Positions 24,360 through 32,904 of a stretch of DNA of 64,000 nucleotides are shown piece after piece. Source of the DNA: Streptomyces physcomitrii. GTDB lineage: Bacteria > Actinomycetota > Actinomycetes > Streptomycetales > Streptomycetaceae. The position numbers and the translations under genes were made by a program. The notes under the pieces were generated by a model. The model worked only from the letters and a program-made list of their open reading frames with translations, was not told the DNA's origin and did no database searches. Position 1 is the first letter of the stretch; each line of letters begins with the position of its first letter. The DNA lies in contig NZ_JAAWWP010000027.1 in the NCBI RefSeq assembly GCF_012273655.1, positions 1-64,000 of the forward strand, in the 5' to 3' direction.

Positions 24360-27359
24360 TCAGGTCCGGGCGTCCGGCGCGTCCCGCTCTCCGGCGGCGC
24401 CCTGGTCCGGCGGCTCGGGCGGCAGGGCGGCGAGCCCCGCCCGGGTCTGCGCCCCGGTCTTGCGCATGGCGTGCGCGATGTGCTGCTCGACGGTGCGCGG
24501 CGACAGGTGCAGCGTCAGCGCGATCTCCCGGTTGGTCAGGCCGGAGGCGGCGAAGCGCGCGACCTCCTCCTCGCGCGGCGAGAGCCGGCCGCCGTAGCTG
24601 GGCCTGCCGCGCGGGCGGCGCTCCTCGGGCGGCTGGAGGTCGCGCAGCACCGCGCGCACCCGTGCCGCGTCCCAGAGCGCGCCGAGTCCGCTCAACTCGG
24701 CCACCGCGCGCTGGAGTTCGCCGAGGGCCCGGTCCGTCCCCGCGGCGGCGGCGAGGGTACCGGCCCGCTCCGTCGCGAGCGCCGCCAGATAAGGCCGGGG
24801 CAGCGCGGCGAAGGCGGCACCGGCACCGCGGAAGCGGCCGACCGCCTCGGCCACCTCGCCCTCCGCCTCGGCCAGCGCTCCCCGGCACCACTCCAGGGCG
24901 GCGCTCGCCGCGGGGGCGTCCCTGCCCTGAAGGCCCGCGGCGAACTCCTCGACCATCGACCGGGCCTGCTCCCGCTGCCCCGTGCCGAGCACGGCGTCCA
25001 GGGCCCAGGGCGCCGACTCGGCGGCCCACACCCAGACGCCCTTGGCGCGCAGCCGCCGCCAGGCCACGGCTGTCTCCGCGGCCGCCTCCTCGCGCTGGCC
25101 GCGGGCGAGCGCGAGCCGGATGCGCAGCGCGGAGGCCATCGCCATCACCGTCACCGGCGCGGCGTTCTCGGCAGGCGCGTGGGGCCCGTACAGGCGCCGC
25201 TCGACCTCGGCCCAGTCGCCGCGGGCCAGCGCGAGCCCGGCGAGCGCCATCCCGGGCAGCCCGCTGAGCATCGGCATCCCCTCGGACTCGTCGGCGAAGG
25301 CCCGGGCCCGCTCGGGCAGGTCCTCCCAGTGACCGGTCATCCAGTCGCGGAGCAGCTGGGCCCCGCGCCCGCTGGCGACGTTGTACGGGGTGCCGGTGCG
25401 CCGGGACAACTCGATGCCCTCGGCGAGCAGTCGGGTGGCCAGCGCGTAGTCGCCGATGCCCACCGCGTCCTCGCCCGCGTTGACCAGACCGCGGGCCGCG
25501 TGCTGGCGGCAGGCGAGCAGTCCGTGCTCGCGCGGCAGCCGGTCGAGGAGGGCGCGGGCCGCCGGGTGGCCGGTGCCGAGCAGCGCGCTGAGGCGGTTGG
25601 CGAGCACCGCGGCCCTGGCGACCTCGTCCCCGGAGCGCTCGGCCGCCTCCTCGGCGCCCTCCAGCCACCGCATGTTCTCGGCCAGCGAGAGCCCGGGCCA
25701 GTCCGGCATCGCCAGATGGGACATGGCCCGGGAAGCGAGGGCGGGGCGGTCGGCCAACTCCTCGACGGCGCGGATGAGTTCGGTGTTGCCCTCCAGCGGC
25801 TGCCCCGCCTGGTTGCTCAGCAGCATGCCGAGGTCGAGCCGGGCCTCCCCGCGTACCCCCCGGTCGAGGTCCGGGTCGTCGATGATCTGCCGGAGGACCT
25901 GCACCGCCCGATCCGAGCGGGGGCCCTCCAGGGCGTTGTGGGCGAGCAGGATCGCCAGCCGGTCGCGCAGCTGCCGGGGGACCCGGGCCACGGCGAGGGT
26001 GCGTTCGAGCAGGCTGATCGCGGCCAGATGGTCGCCGGTCCCGCCGTAGTGCCGGGCGGCGCGCTCCACGGCCCGCAGCCACAGCCGCAGCTGCCGGGCG
26101 CCGCGGCGGTGCCCGGCGACCCGCTCCCAGGGCACCGGCTGCTCGCGGCCCAGCATCTCGGCGGCGGCCCGGTGCAGCCGCTCCCGCACGGGCCCCGGCA
26201 GATGCTCCCGGACCGCCCGCGCGGCCAGCGGCACCCCGAAGCGGTAACCGTCCTGCCCGCTCTCCTCCAGGAGTCCCGCCGCCAGGGCCGCGGTGAGCGC
26301 CGCCTCGGGGTCGGGGCAGCGGGAGACCGCGGCCAGCTCGCCGGAGAGCGCGGGCACGTCGAGGACCGCGGCCGCCTCCACCACCGGACGGCAGGGCCCG
26401 GGCAGCGCGGCCAGCCGCCGCAGGGTCAGGGTGGCCAGGCGCGCCGGTACCCCGGCCTCGTCCACGTCCTCCGCGGTACGGGGCCGGGTGTCGCCGTCCG
26501 CGGGGGCGCAGAGCCCGAGCAGATCGACGAGCACCTGCGGGTTGCCGCCGGACCGCGCGTGCAGCCGTGCGGTGAAGCCGGGGCCGCACACTCCGGGCCC
26601 GAGCGCCGTCCGCGCGAGGTCCGCGGTCCGCTCCTCGTCCAGGGGCGCGAGGCGGTGCCGCAGCACGGTGAGCCGGGCGGGGTAGTCCCGCTCCCGGCCC
26701 CAGGGCAGACCGGGGACCGGCAGCTCCTCCGGCCGGTAGGCGAGCACCAGGGTGAGGTCCTCCCGTACCGGCCGGTCGAGCCACCGCCACAGGGCGTTCA
26801 GGGACTCCTCGTCCGCCAGGTGCGCGTCGTCGGCCACCAGGACGAGGGGGTGCGCGGGCGGGTCCGAGGCGAGCGCGGGGAGCGGGCTCCCGGCGGGGGG
26901 CCGGGGTGTCTCGTCGGAGCGGGTCGCTGTCCCGGTGGGGCGGGTCGCTGTCCTGACGGGGCCGGTCGCGCTCTCCTCGGTGAGGGGCGGCGTCGCCTCC
27001 GAGCGGGCCCGGTTCACCTCGGTGCGGCCCGGCTGCCCTTCACCGCGGGCCGGTTTCCCCTCACCACGAGTCGGCTTCCCCTCACCGCGTGCCGGTTCAC
27101 GTGTCCGCAGGCCGGTCGGGGTGCAGTCCAGGAGGTGGTGCTCGGCCGCCGCGAACTCGCGGCATTCCAGGAGCCGGGTGATCAGGGCGCTCTTCCCGGT
27201 TCCGGCCGCGCCCTCGACGAGGAGGAGCAGGGGGCCGCGCGTCCGGGCGCGCGCGGTCCGCAGCCGCCACCAGCGCTCTCGTGCGGGGCGGGCACCGTCC
27301 GCGCCGACCTCTGTGCCCTCTGTCATCCCTCGGTCCGGTTTTTTTACGTACCCGTACAT
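24360..27359 (-). CDS. Large ATP-binding LuxR-family (LAL) transcriptional regulator
   Basis: The 999-aa protein begins almost directly with an AAA-type ATPase: Walker A GAAGTGKSA near residue 45 and Walker B VLVADDAHLADEES near residue 175. A long helical, TPR-like region follows. The C-terminal LuxR HTH (LSPREEEVARFAASGLTNREIALTL, about 920-985) binds DNA. Between the two Walker motifs is an Arg/Pro/Thr-rich low-complexity insert with the unit RGEGKP repeated. I chose ATG at 27359, which has GGGG at seven bases; a second ATG at 27326 has GAGGG abutting it, leaving no spacing. Some regulators of this class act in antibiotic clusters; its target here is unknown. Confidence 0.85.
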   Translation of the reverse strand: MYGYVKKPDRGMTEGTEVGADGARPARERWWRLRTARARTRGPLLLLVEGAAGTGKSALITRLLECREFAAAEHHLLDCTPTGLRTREPARGEGKPTRGEGKPARGEGQPGRTEVNRARSEATPPLTEESATGPVRTATRPTGTATRSDETPRPPAGSPLPALASDPPAHPLVLVADDAHLADEESLNALWRWLDRPVREDLTLVLAYRPEELPVPGLPWGRERDYPARLTVLRHRLAPLDEERTADLARTALGPGVCGPGFTARLHARSGGNPQVLVDLLGLCAPADGDTRPRTAEDVDEAGVPARLATLTLRRLAALPGPCRPVVEAAAVLDVPALSGELAAVSRCPDPEAALTAALAAGLLEESGQDGYRFGVPLAARAVREHLPGPVRERLHRAAAEMLGREQPVPWERVAGHRRGARQLRLWLRAVERAARHYGGTGDHLAAISLLERTLAVARVPRQLRDRLAILLAHNALEGPRSDRAVQVLRQIIDDPDLDRGVRGEARLDLGMLLSNQAGQPLEGNTELIRAVEELADRPALASRAMSHLAMPDWPGLSLAENMRWLEGAEEAAERSGDEVARAAVLANRLSALLGTGHPAARALLDRLPREHGLLACRQHAARGLVNAGEDAVGIGDYALATRLLAEGIELSRRTGTPYNVASGRGAQLLRDWMTGHWEDLPERARAFADESEGMPMLSGLPGMALAGLALARGDWAEVERRLYGPHAPAENAAPVTVMAMASALRIRLALARGQREEAAAETAVAWRRLRAKGVWVWAAESAPWALDAVLGTGQREQARSMVEEFAAGLQGRDAPAASAALEWCRGALAEAEGEVAEAVGRFRGAGAAFAALPRPYLAALATERAGTLAAAAGTDRALGELQRAVAELSGLGALWDAARVRAVLRDLQPPEERRPRGRPSYGGRLSPREEEVARFAASGLTNREIALTLHLSPRTVEQHIAHAMRKTGAQTRAGLAALPPEPPDQGAAGERDAPDART

Positions 27360-27473
27360 CAGTCTGCCCCGATTGAGATGCCCGTGCAGACACGGGGAGA
27401 GTGGCCGCATAAGCGGATGTTCCGGACATGGAGTCCGGAAGGCTCCCGGAGCGTCGCACGGCAGGAGGATCCC

Positions 27474-28151
27474 GTGACCAGTCCCGAGTCCCCGACGGGG
27501 ACCCCGCCCGCGAGGGACCACCCGGAGGCGGCACCGGCCCGGGGCGGCGCACCGTTCGCGGTGTGCGCCCTGACCGCGGGCCCCGCGGCGATCCCGCGGC
27601 TGCGGCGGTTCGTACGGCACCTGGCCCGCACCTGGGGGCTCCCGGAGGACCTGGCGCACACTCTCGGGCTGGCCGCCACCGAACTCGGCACCAACGCGCT
27701 GCGGCACAGCGGCAGCCCGCAGCTGACCCTCACCCTCCGGCTCCGCGCGGGAGCCGCGGTCCTGTCCGTCGCCGACACGGGACGGTGGCTGCCCGCGCCC
27801 CGCGAGGCGCCGCCGGAGGATGCCCGGAACGCGGCCGCCCTCCCCTGCGGGGGCCGGGGGCTGGACCTGGTCCGGTCCTGTGCCACCCGGTGCGAGATCC
27901 ACCGCGGGAGCACCGGGACCACGGTGACCGCCGTCTTCGCCATACCGCCTCCTGGTTCCGGCCCGGCCGCCGGTGACGCCGAGGCTCCCGAGGGGGCGTC
28001 GGACGCGGTCGCGCGCTGTGTCCGGCAAGACGACGAGGCGGCCCCGCGCGTTGCGCCCCGGCGGCGACCGGGGAGTGAGCCGGCTCACCTCGCGGGGCGT
28101 ACGGACTGCGGATTCCTGCCCCGGTTGTCCACCGCGCCGGGCGCCCGCTGA
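27474..28151 (+). CDS. RsbW-like ATP-binding protein
   Basis: The 225-aa protein has an HATPase_c_2 core (about 20-160) with the N box AATELGTNALRHSG and G box CGGRGLDLVRSC. It matches anti-sigma-factor-like serine kinases abundant in Streptomyces. The last 65 residues are Ala/Arg/Pro-rich and look disordered, longer than in most relatives. GTG has GGAGG six bases before it. It is divergent from the large LuxR gene and may share its control region. No partner anti-anti-sigma gene is adjacent. Confidence 0.82.
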   Translation: MTSPESPTGTPPARDHPEAAPARGGAPFAVCALTAGPAAIPRLRRFVRHLARTWGLPEDLAHTLGLAATELGTNALRHSGSPQLTLTLRLRAGAAVLSVADTGRWLPAPREAPPEDARNAAALPCGGRGLDLVRSCATRCEIHRGSTGTTVTAVFAIPPPGSGPAAGDAEAPEGASDAVARCVRQDDEAAPRVAPRRRPGSEPAHLAGRTDCGFLPRLSTAPGAR

Positions 28152-28245
28152 GACTGCGGGGCGCACGCACTCCTCCGCGTCCCGGCGCGCACACCCCCAC
28201 GCACCCGGCGCCCGGACCACCGCGCGCGCTCCACCACAGGCGAGT

Positions 28246-29106
28246 TCAGGCCAGCTCGGCGCCGTCCAGCCGCAGCAGCTGGTCCAGGCTGGTGGCGGGG
28301 TGGCCGGTCAGCCGGGGTACCGCGTCGCTGACCGCGGCCAGTTCACCGGCCGCGATGGCGGTGTACGTGGAGACCCAGGCGTCCAGCTGCCAGTCGGGGG
28401 CGCCGAAGGAGCGGCGCGAGGCGTAGGCCTCCTCGACGGTCTCCGGCCGGTAGGCGATCTCGCGGCCGAGGTGGTCGGAGAGCAGGGCGGCGACCTCGTC
28501 CAGGCCGAGCGCCTCGGGGCCGGTGAGGTCGTAGGTGGCCCCGAGGTGCCGGGGGGCGTCGCTCAGCACCGCCACGGCCGCCTCCGCGATGTCGTCCTGG
28601 GTGACCACGGCGGCCCGGCCGCGGCCCGCGGGGCCCCGGATGATCCCGTCCTCGCCGACCAGGCCCGGCATGAAGTCGGCGTAGAGGTTGTCCCGCAGGA
28701 AGGTGAAGCCGAGCCCGGAGGCGCGGATGTGCTGCTCGGTCGCCCAGTGGTCGCGGGCCAGGGTGAACGCCGCCTCGGGCGAGGCCCCCTGGAAGGAGAC
28801 GTACACCAGATGCGCCACCCCCGCCTCGACGGCGGCGTCCACGAAGACGCGGTGCTCCCGGACCCGGTCGGCGGACTCGGAGGCCGAGACCATCAGCACC
28901 CGGTCGACCCCGCGCAGCGCCTCCCGCACCGCCTCCCGGTCGCCGAAGCTGCCGGGCACCGCGCGGGCGCCGGGCAGCTGCGGGGCACGGGCCGGGTCGC
29001 GGACCACCAGGGTCTGCGGGGTTCCGGAGGCGGCGATACGGCGGGCCACCCGCCCGCCGAGACGGCCGGTGGCGCCGGTCACCGCGAGGGTGGGGGCGGA
29101 ATTCAT
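28246..29106 (-). CDS. NmrA-like NAD(P)-binding protein
   Basis: The 286-aa atypical SDR has the glycine motif TGATGRLGGRVARRI and a C-terminal part typical of the NmrA/NAD(P)H-binding group (YVSFQGASPEAAFTLARDHWATE). It lacks the usual YxxxK pair of classical SDRs, so a quinone-reductase-like or redox-sensing role fits better. GAAAGG precedes the ATG. Its promoter region was interrupted or replaced by the 207-bp element that begins 42 bp upstream of the start codon. Confidence 0.85.
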   Translation of the reverse strand: MNSAPTLAVTGATGRLGGRVARRIAASGTPQTLVVRDPARAPQLPGARAVPGSFGDREAVREALRGVDRVLMVSASESADRVREHRVFVDAAVEAGVAHLVYVSFQGASPEAAFTLARDHWATEQHIRASGLGFTFLRDNLYADFMPGLVGEDGIIRGPAGRGRAAVVTQDDIAEAAVAVLSDAPRHLGATYDLTGPEALGLDEVAALLSDHLGREIAYRPETVEEAYASRRSFGAPDWQLDAWVSTYTAIAAGELAAVSDAVPRLTGHPATSLDQLLRLDGAELA

Positions 29107-29148
29107 GGGCGGGGCCTTTCGCGGGTGCCGTCGGGTGCGCTCCGAGCC

Positions 29149-29355
29149 TAGGGCCTGTCGTCACACTCCCCTCTGCGTTGCGACGCCTGGCACGCACTCT
29201 CGCCGCACCGGGCGTAAGGCCGAGTACATCCAGTACGAGGCCTTGCACCCGGCACTCCCCCCAGCTCTTCGAGCAGGGGGTACCCCCAGCGAGCACGCAC
29301 CAGACGCCGCAACGCCGCCCTCCGGGCGACGAGGGAAGTGTGACGACAGGCCCTG
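29149..29355. mobile_element. MITE-like inverted-repeat element with 5-bp target duplication
   Basis: Terminal inverted repeats of 25 bp with two mismatches (left TAGGGCCTGTCGTCACACT; the right end is its complement) enclose 157 bp that itself folds into an imperfect long hairpin (GCGTTGCGACGCCTGG left, its near-complement right; AAGGCC/GGCCTT centre). GAGCC flanks both ends (29144-29148, 29356-29360), as expected of a target duplication. There is no transposase gene inside. This fits a non-autonomous miniature element mobilised in trans. Confidence 0.75.
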
Positions 29356-29433
29356 GAGCCGCCGGTCCGGCCCTGCGCGTCCTCGCCCGGAAGGCGGCTC
29401 GTCGCCCGGAGGGCGGTGCGCGATCGCCAGGTC

Positions 29434-30084
29434 TCACGGCGGGACAGGGTGTCCGTCCTGCCGGGGCCCGGACGTCCGGCGCCGCCCCCTCGCCCAGGCG
29501 AGCAGCACCACCGAGCAGAGCGCGGCGAAGGCGCACCAGGTCGAGATGAACTCCAGTCGCCACAGCAGCCCGCACACCAGCGCCCCCGCCGAGGCCAGCG
29601 CGCCGAGCAGCACCAGGAGGCGGTCGCGGGAGAGCAGCAGCGGGCCGAGGGTGGCGAGCAGATAGCCCGCGAGCAGGAGGTGCGGGTACGGGAGCCCGAT
29701 CGCGTACGCCATGGTGTGGCCCCGTACCTCCGCGCGTACGGTCCGGGTCAGGAGCACCTGGGTGAGCGCCGCCGCGGTGGCCGTGCCGAGGACGAGCAGG
29801 GGCAGCAGCCGGCGCCGGGTTCCGGGCCGGGCGGCGCAGAGCACGCCGAGCGGGACCCAGAAGGGCAGCAGGGGGAGGGCGATCACCGCCCAGGCCACGG
29901 TGGCGGGGCCGGTGCCCCCGTCCGCCCGCCAGATCGCCGCCTCGATGAGCTGGTGCGCGCCGAGGAGCAGCGGGAGCGCGGCGAGCGGCAGATCGCCGGG
30001 CCTGCGGACGGCGGCGACGGCGGCCGCCCCGACCGCGGTGACGGCGGCACCGGCCACCAGGTCGGCAGTCGCACTCCAGCACAT
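29434..30084 (-). CDS. DUF6629 family membrane protein
   Basis: The 216-aa integral membrane protein begins MCWSATADLVAGAAVTAVGAA, the usual start of this actinobacterial family, and has about seven hydrophobic segments (DLPLAALPLLLGAHQLIEAAIW; WAVIALPLLPFWVPLGVL). Function is unknown. The C-terminus is Arg/Gly/Pro-rich and probably cytosolic. It is monocistronic; the MITE lies just beyond its 3' end. Confidence 0.8.
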   Translation of the reverse strand: MCWSATADLVAGAAVTAVGAAAVAAVRRPGDLPLAALPLLLGAHQLIEAAIWRADGGTGPATVAWAVIALPLLPFWVPLGVLCAARPGTRRRLLPLLVLGTATAAALTQVLLTRTVRAEVRGHTMAYAIGLPYPHLLLAGYLLATLGPLLLSRDRLLVLLGALASAGALVCGLLWRLEFISTWCAFAALCSVVLLAWARGRRRTSGPRQDGHPVPP

Positions 30085-30208
30085 GGCGCCTCATGCCTCC
30101 GGTCCGCGGACATCACCGTCGGATCCGAAGACTAGGGTCTGGGCTTCTCCGTCGCGCGCTTATCGAAGGCGGGGCGGACGGAGCCCTGACCGGCGGGCAT
30201 CCCCCGGC

Positions 30209-30364
30209 TCACCGGTCGCCCCGGGAGGAGCCGGCGGATTCCTCGTCCTCGGGGCACCTCTTGTGCGAGTAGTTGGTGCAGCCGGCCGCCGAGGACGAGT
30301 CGTGGTGGTGTTCCTCGTACGGCTCGCCCGGGGTGATGCCCTGCTGGCAGCGGACGCAGATCAT
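30209..30364 (-). CDS. Small zinc-ribbon-like protein, 51 aa
   Basis: The 51-aa protein has a CxxC pair (Cys3, Cys6), a triple His (19-21), Cys29 and HxxC (His34, Cys37), consistent with one zinc-ribbon or treble-clef site, and an acidic tail. The ATG overlaps the stop of the preceding small gene (ATGA), which supports the start. Such tiny zinc proteins are common in Streptomyces but have no assigned role. Confidence 0.7.
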   Translation of the reverse strand: MICVRCQQGITPGEPYEEHHHDSSSAAGCTNYSHKRCPEDEESAGSSRGDR

Positions 30365-30534
30365 GCGACAGTCCTCTTCCTGCGGTGCTGGGCCGAGGAG
30401 GCGCGGCGGGCCTCGGTCCAGGTGGTCTTCAGGCCCCGGCCGGTGCAGCACAGCTCACCGCCGGGTGCCTTGCGGCAGCGGGCACAGTCGACGAGGTGTG
30501 CCAGGAAGAGGTCGTAGGCGTCCTGCACGATCAT
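30361..30534 (-). CDS. Small Cys-containing protein, 57 aa
   Basis: This frame (MIVQDAYDLFLAHLVDCARC...) encodes 57 aa with CARC (Cys17, Cys20) and a second Cys pair (29, 30), a possible metal site, then a basic C-terminus. Its start overlaps the preceding gene's stop and its stop overlaps the next start, both as ATGA. That chain is the main support, together with a plausible amphipathic helix at the N-terminus. No family recognised. Confidence 0.65.
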   Translation of the reverse strand: MIVQDAYDLFLAHLVDCARCRKAPGGELCCTGRGLKTTWTEARRASSAQHRRKRTVA

Positions 30535-30707
30535 GCCGCCCCGCCTCCCCGGCCGCGCCCCGCCGGTTCACCGGACCGGGACCGTGCGGGGCCGAGGCGG
30601 GCGTGCCCGCGGGTTCCCGTCCCCGGCTCGGGTGGCGGGTTCCCCTGCCCGGCCACCGCTGCCTCGTCGCACGACCGTGCTCTCGCACGCGGTGCCACCG
30701 TGTTCAT
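30531..30707 (-). CDS. Small hydrophilic protein, 58 aa, first of three overlapping small genes
   Basis: ATG at 30707 has GGGAG five bases upstream. The product is Arg/Ala/Gly/Pro-rich, begins MNTVAPRARARSCDEAAVAG, and ends in a glycine-rich tail; it looks disordered. Support is the ribosome site and the ATGA overlap with the next small gene. Composition alone would also fit chance, so confidence is moderate. It lies 156 bp after the methyltransferase gene on the same strand and might be part of that operon. Confidence 0.45.
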   Translation of the reverse strand: MNTVAPRARARSCDEAAVAGQGNPPPEPGTGTRGHARLGPARSRSGEPAGRGRGGGAA

Positions 30708-30863
30708 CGGGACTCCCTCGAAAACGTCCGCGCGGGTGGGGGTGGGCGGCGCGCACGTGATCGGATTCGTTTCTGGAACTGCCCCCGGGGAGAAGCTGGT
30801 CGTGGTCTCTGCCGCCGTCCGCCGGTCAGGCCCGGCGGACGGCACCGCCGTGGTGCTCGCGCG

Positions 30864-31679
30864 TCACGGCTTGATGCCCACCCCCGCCCACAGGCTGATC
30901 TGGGTGTCCGTGGGGGTGTCGGGCCCGTCGACCTGGGTGGGCCGCCAGCGGTGGCAGATGGTGAGACCGGGTTCGAGCAGGTCGAGCCCCTCGAAGAAGC
31001 GGGCCACCTCCGCCTTCGTACGGAACCGCACCGGAGTGCCCGCGCCGTTGTAGACGGAGGCGAGCTTCTCCCAGGTGGGCGGGTCGAATTCGGGTGTGGC
31101 GTGGCTGAGCGCGAGGGCGCTGCCCGAGGGCAGGGCCCCCATCAGCCGGCCGACGATGCCGTACGGGTCGGCGTCGTCGGTGACGAAGTGCAGCAGCGCG
31201 TTCAGCGACAGGGCGATCGGCTGGGAGAGGTCGAGGACCTCGCCCAGCTCGGGCGCGTTCAGCAGCGAGTCGGGGTCGTGGAAGTCGGCCTCGATATAGG
31301 CGGTGCGGCCCTGCTGTGAGCTGCGCATCAGGCGCTCGGCGTACTTCAGGACCAGCGGGTCGTTGTCCGCGTAGACCACCCGGGCCTCGGGGACCACCGA
31401 CTGCGCGACCTGGTGCACATTCGGTTCGGTGGGTATCCCGGTACCGATGTCGAGCCACTGGCGGATGCCGTGCTCCTGGGCCAGCGCCCGGGTGGCACGG
31501 TGCATGAAGGCGCGGTTCTCCCGGGCGCAGGCGAAGACGTTCGGATTGGCCTCGGCGGCCGACTCGGCGGCCTGCTTGTCGATCGCGAAGTGGTCCTTGC
31601 CGCCCAGGTAATAGTCGTACATACGCGCGGAGTGCGGCCTGGTGGTGTCGAGATCCCGGCCGAGGTGGGTGCTGCTCAT
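30864..31679 (-). CDS. SAM-dependent methyltransferase (DUF574 type)
   Basis: The 271-aa protein matches the actinobacterial DUF574/Methyltransf_19 family: RPHSARMYDYYLGGKDHFAID at the N-terminus is its hallmark, and LDIGTGIPTEPNVHQ is the SAM-binding loop, followed by VVYADNDPLV. Substrates of this family are mostly unknown. It is the third gene in an operon with Scr1-type regulator and DUF397 genes, joined by ATGA overlap, an arrangement that hints at a role in the same developmental or regulatory module. Confidence 0.88.
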   Translation of the reverse strand: MSSTHLGRDLDTTRPHSARMYDYYLGGKDHFAIDKQAAESAAEANPNVFACARENRAFMHRATRALAQEHGIRQWLDIGTGIPTEPNVHQVAQSVVPEARVVYADNDPLVLKYAERLMRSSQQGRTAYIEADFHDPDSLLNAPELGEVLDLSQPIALSLNALLHFVTDDADPYGIVGRLMGALPSGSALALSHATPEFDPPTWEKLASVYNGAGTPVRFRTKAEVARFFEGLDLLEPGLTICHRWRPTQVDGPDTPTDTQISLWAGVGIKP

Positions 31680-32035
31680 CCTGTCCCTTCCAGAAGATGT
31701 ACTGCGGTGTGCCGGGTGGCCCGGGGTCTGAGGTGACCCGTCGCCTTTCCCTCTCTGGCGTTGCTGGTGGTCCGCTGTCCGCCGGATCCGGCCGTGAGGT
31801 GATCGGCCAGGCCCTGCTTGACGCCCTGGACGAAGGCGCCGATCTCCTCGGGCGTGTAGATCAGCGCGGGCCCGGCCGGGTCGGTCGACTGGCGTACCGC
31901 TATCCGTCCGTCGGCGAGCAGCTTGGTCTCCACGCACTGGCCGCCGTTGGGACCGCTCCACGGCCGCTCCCAGCCGTGTTCGCCGAGGTCCGTGGCGGGC
32001 ATGCCGTTGTAGACGCTGCCGTCGGCGATGCTCAT
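31676..32035 (-). CDS. DUF397 protein with unusual C-terminal extension
   Basis: The 119-aa protein has a DUF397 core (about 18-80; GGQCVETKLLADGRIAVRQS, ALIYTPEEIGAFVQGVKQG). DUF397 proteins are usually 60-80 aa and pair with Scr1-type HTH proteins as in the abaA, whiJ and bldB-linked loci of Streptomyces. About 35 extra Thr/Arg/His-rich residues follow here and run into the methyltransferase start by an ATGA overlap. The start also overlaps the upstream gene by ATGA. Confidence 0.85.
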   Translation of the reverse strand: MSIADGSVYNGMPATDLGEHGWERPWSGPNGGQCVETKLLADGRIAVRQSTDPAGPALIYTPEEIGAFVQGVKQGLADHLTAGSGGQRTTSNAREGKATGHLRPRATRHTAVHLLEGTG

Positions 32036-32904
32036 GAGTACTCCTTGCGCATGCGGTTCAGGAGCGCCTTGCTCTCCTGGGAGGAGGTCAGCAGGGACAT
32101 CCTGTTGTGCGCTTCGAGATGAGCGACGACGTCCTCACGCTGGTCCATGTACATGGAGGCCGAGAGGACCTCGCTGTAGACGATGTCCGGCAGCTCCGGC
32201 TCTTCGAACCGGAAGTAGGTGAAGGGGGCGCAGGCCCCGACATGGGCGCCGACGGTGAAGGGCAGGATGTCGATGCTGACGTGCGGCAGCTCCGAGACCT
32301 CCAGGAGGCGGTCGATCTGCTCGCGCATCACCTCGGGGCCGCCGACGACCCGGTGCAGTACGGCTTCCTCCATGACCACCCAGACGGTCGGCGCCTGCTC
32401 CCGTTCGAGGAGTCCCTGGCGCCGCAGCCGCAGGTCGACCCGGCGCTCCAGCTCCTCCTCGGGGCCGTGCGAGAGGCCGCCGCTCAGGACGGCGCGGGCG
32501 TAGGCGCGGGTCTGGAGGAGCCCGGTGACGTAGTGCGGCTCGTAGGTGCGCAGGGTGGTGGCGCCGGTCTCCAGGCTGACGTAGGCGGTGAACCAGGTGG
32601 GCACCACATCGCGGTAGACGTGCCACCAGCCGGGCTTGTTGGCCTGTTCGGCCAGGTCGACGAACTCCTCGATCTCCTGCCGCCCGGCGCCGTAGGTCTC
32701 CAGGAGCTTCTCGACGTAGAGGGGCTTGAGGGCGACCTCGGCCTTCTCCAGGCGGCGGATGGTCAGCGACGTCACCCGCAGGGCCTTGGCGGCGTCGTCC
32801 AGGGAGGCTCCCGCGGCCTGGCGCATGTCCTGCAGCCTGCGGCCGAGGATCATGCGCAGCACCGTCGGCGCACTGGTGCCGGCGCCGGATCGAGCTTCGC
32901 TCAC
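32032..32904 (-). CDS. Scr1-family XRE-type transcriptional regulator
   Basis: The 290-aa protein has an N-terminal HTH_3 motif (LGRRLQDMRQAAGASLDDAAKALRV) and the long C-terminal Scr1 domain (about 105-285; ARTYEPHY-like LRTYEPHYVTGLLQTRAYARA). Such proteins pair with a DUF397 partner. This gene leads an operon with DUF397 and methyltransferase genes and is divergent from an RsbW-like ATPase, the arrangement seen at whiJ/abaA-like loci. GTG start at 32904. Proposed roles include control of development or toxin-antitoxin-like behaviour. Confidence 0.88.
   Translation of the reverse strand: MSEARSGAGTSAPTVLRMILGRRLQDMRQAAGASLDDAAKALRVTSLTIRRLEKAEVALKPLYVEKLLETYGAGRQEIEEFVDLAEQANKPGWWHVYRDVVPTWFTAYVSLETGATTLRTYEPHYVTGLLQTRAYARAVLSGGLSHGPEEELERRVDLRLRRQGLLEREQAPTVWVVMEEAVLHRVVGGPEVMREQIDRLLEVSELPHVSIDILPFTVGAHVGACAPFTYFRFEEPELPDIVYSEVLSASMYMDQREDVVAHLEAHNRMSLLTSSQESKALLNRMRKEYS

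Noticed and set aside
24252..28151. A 1299-codon open frame on the plus strand
   Set aside because: It is antisense to the LuxR gene for most of its length and reads as Arg/Gly/Pro/Gln-rich nonsense. Only its last 226 codons, from GTG at 27474, encode a recognisable protein.
29151..29353. Reading the inverted-repeat element as part of a coding gene
   Set aside because: A minus-strand frame crosses it (VLGLTPGAARV and similar), but the terminal repeats and target duplication explain the sequence better.
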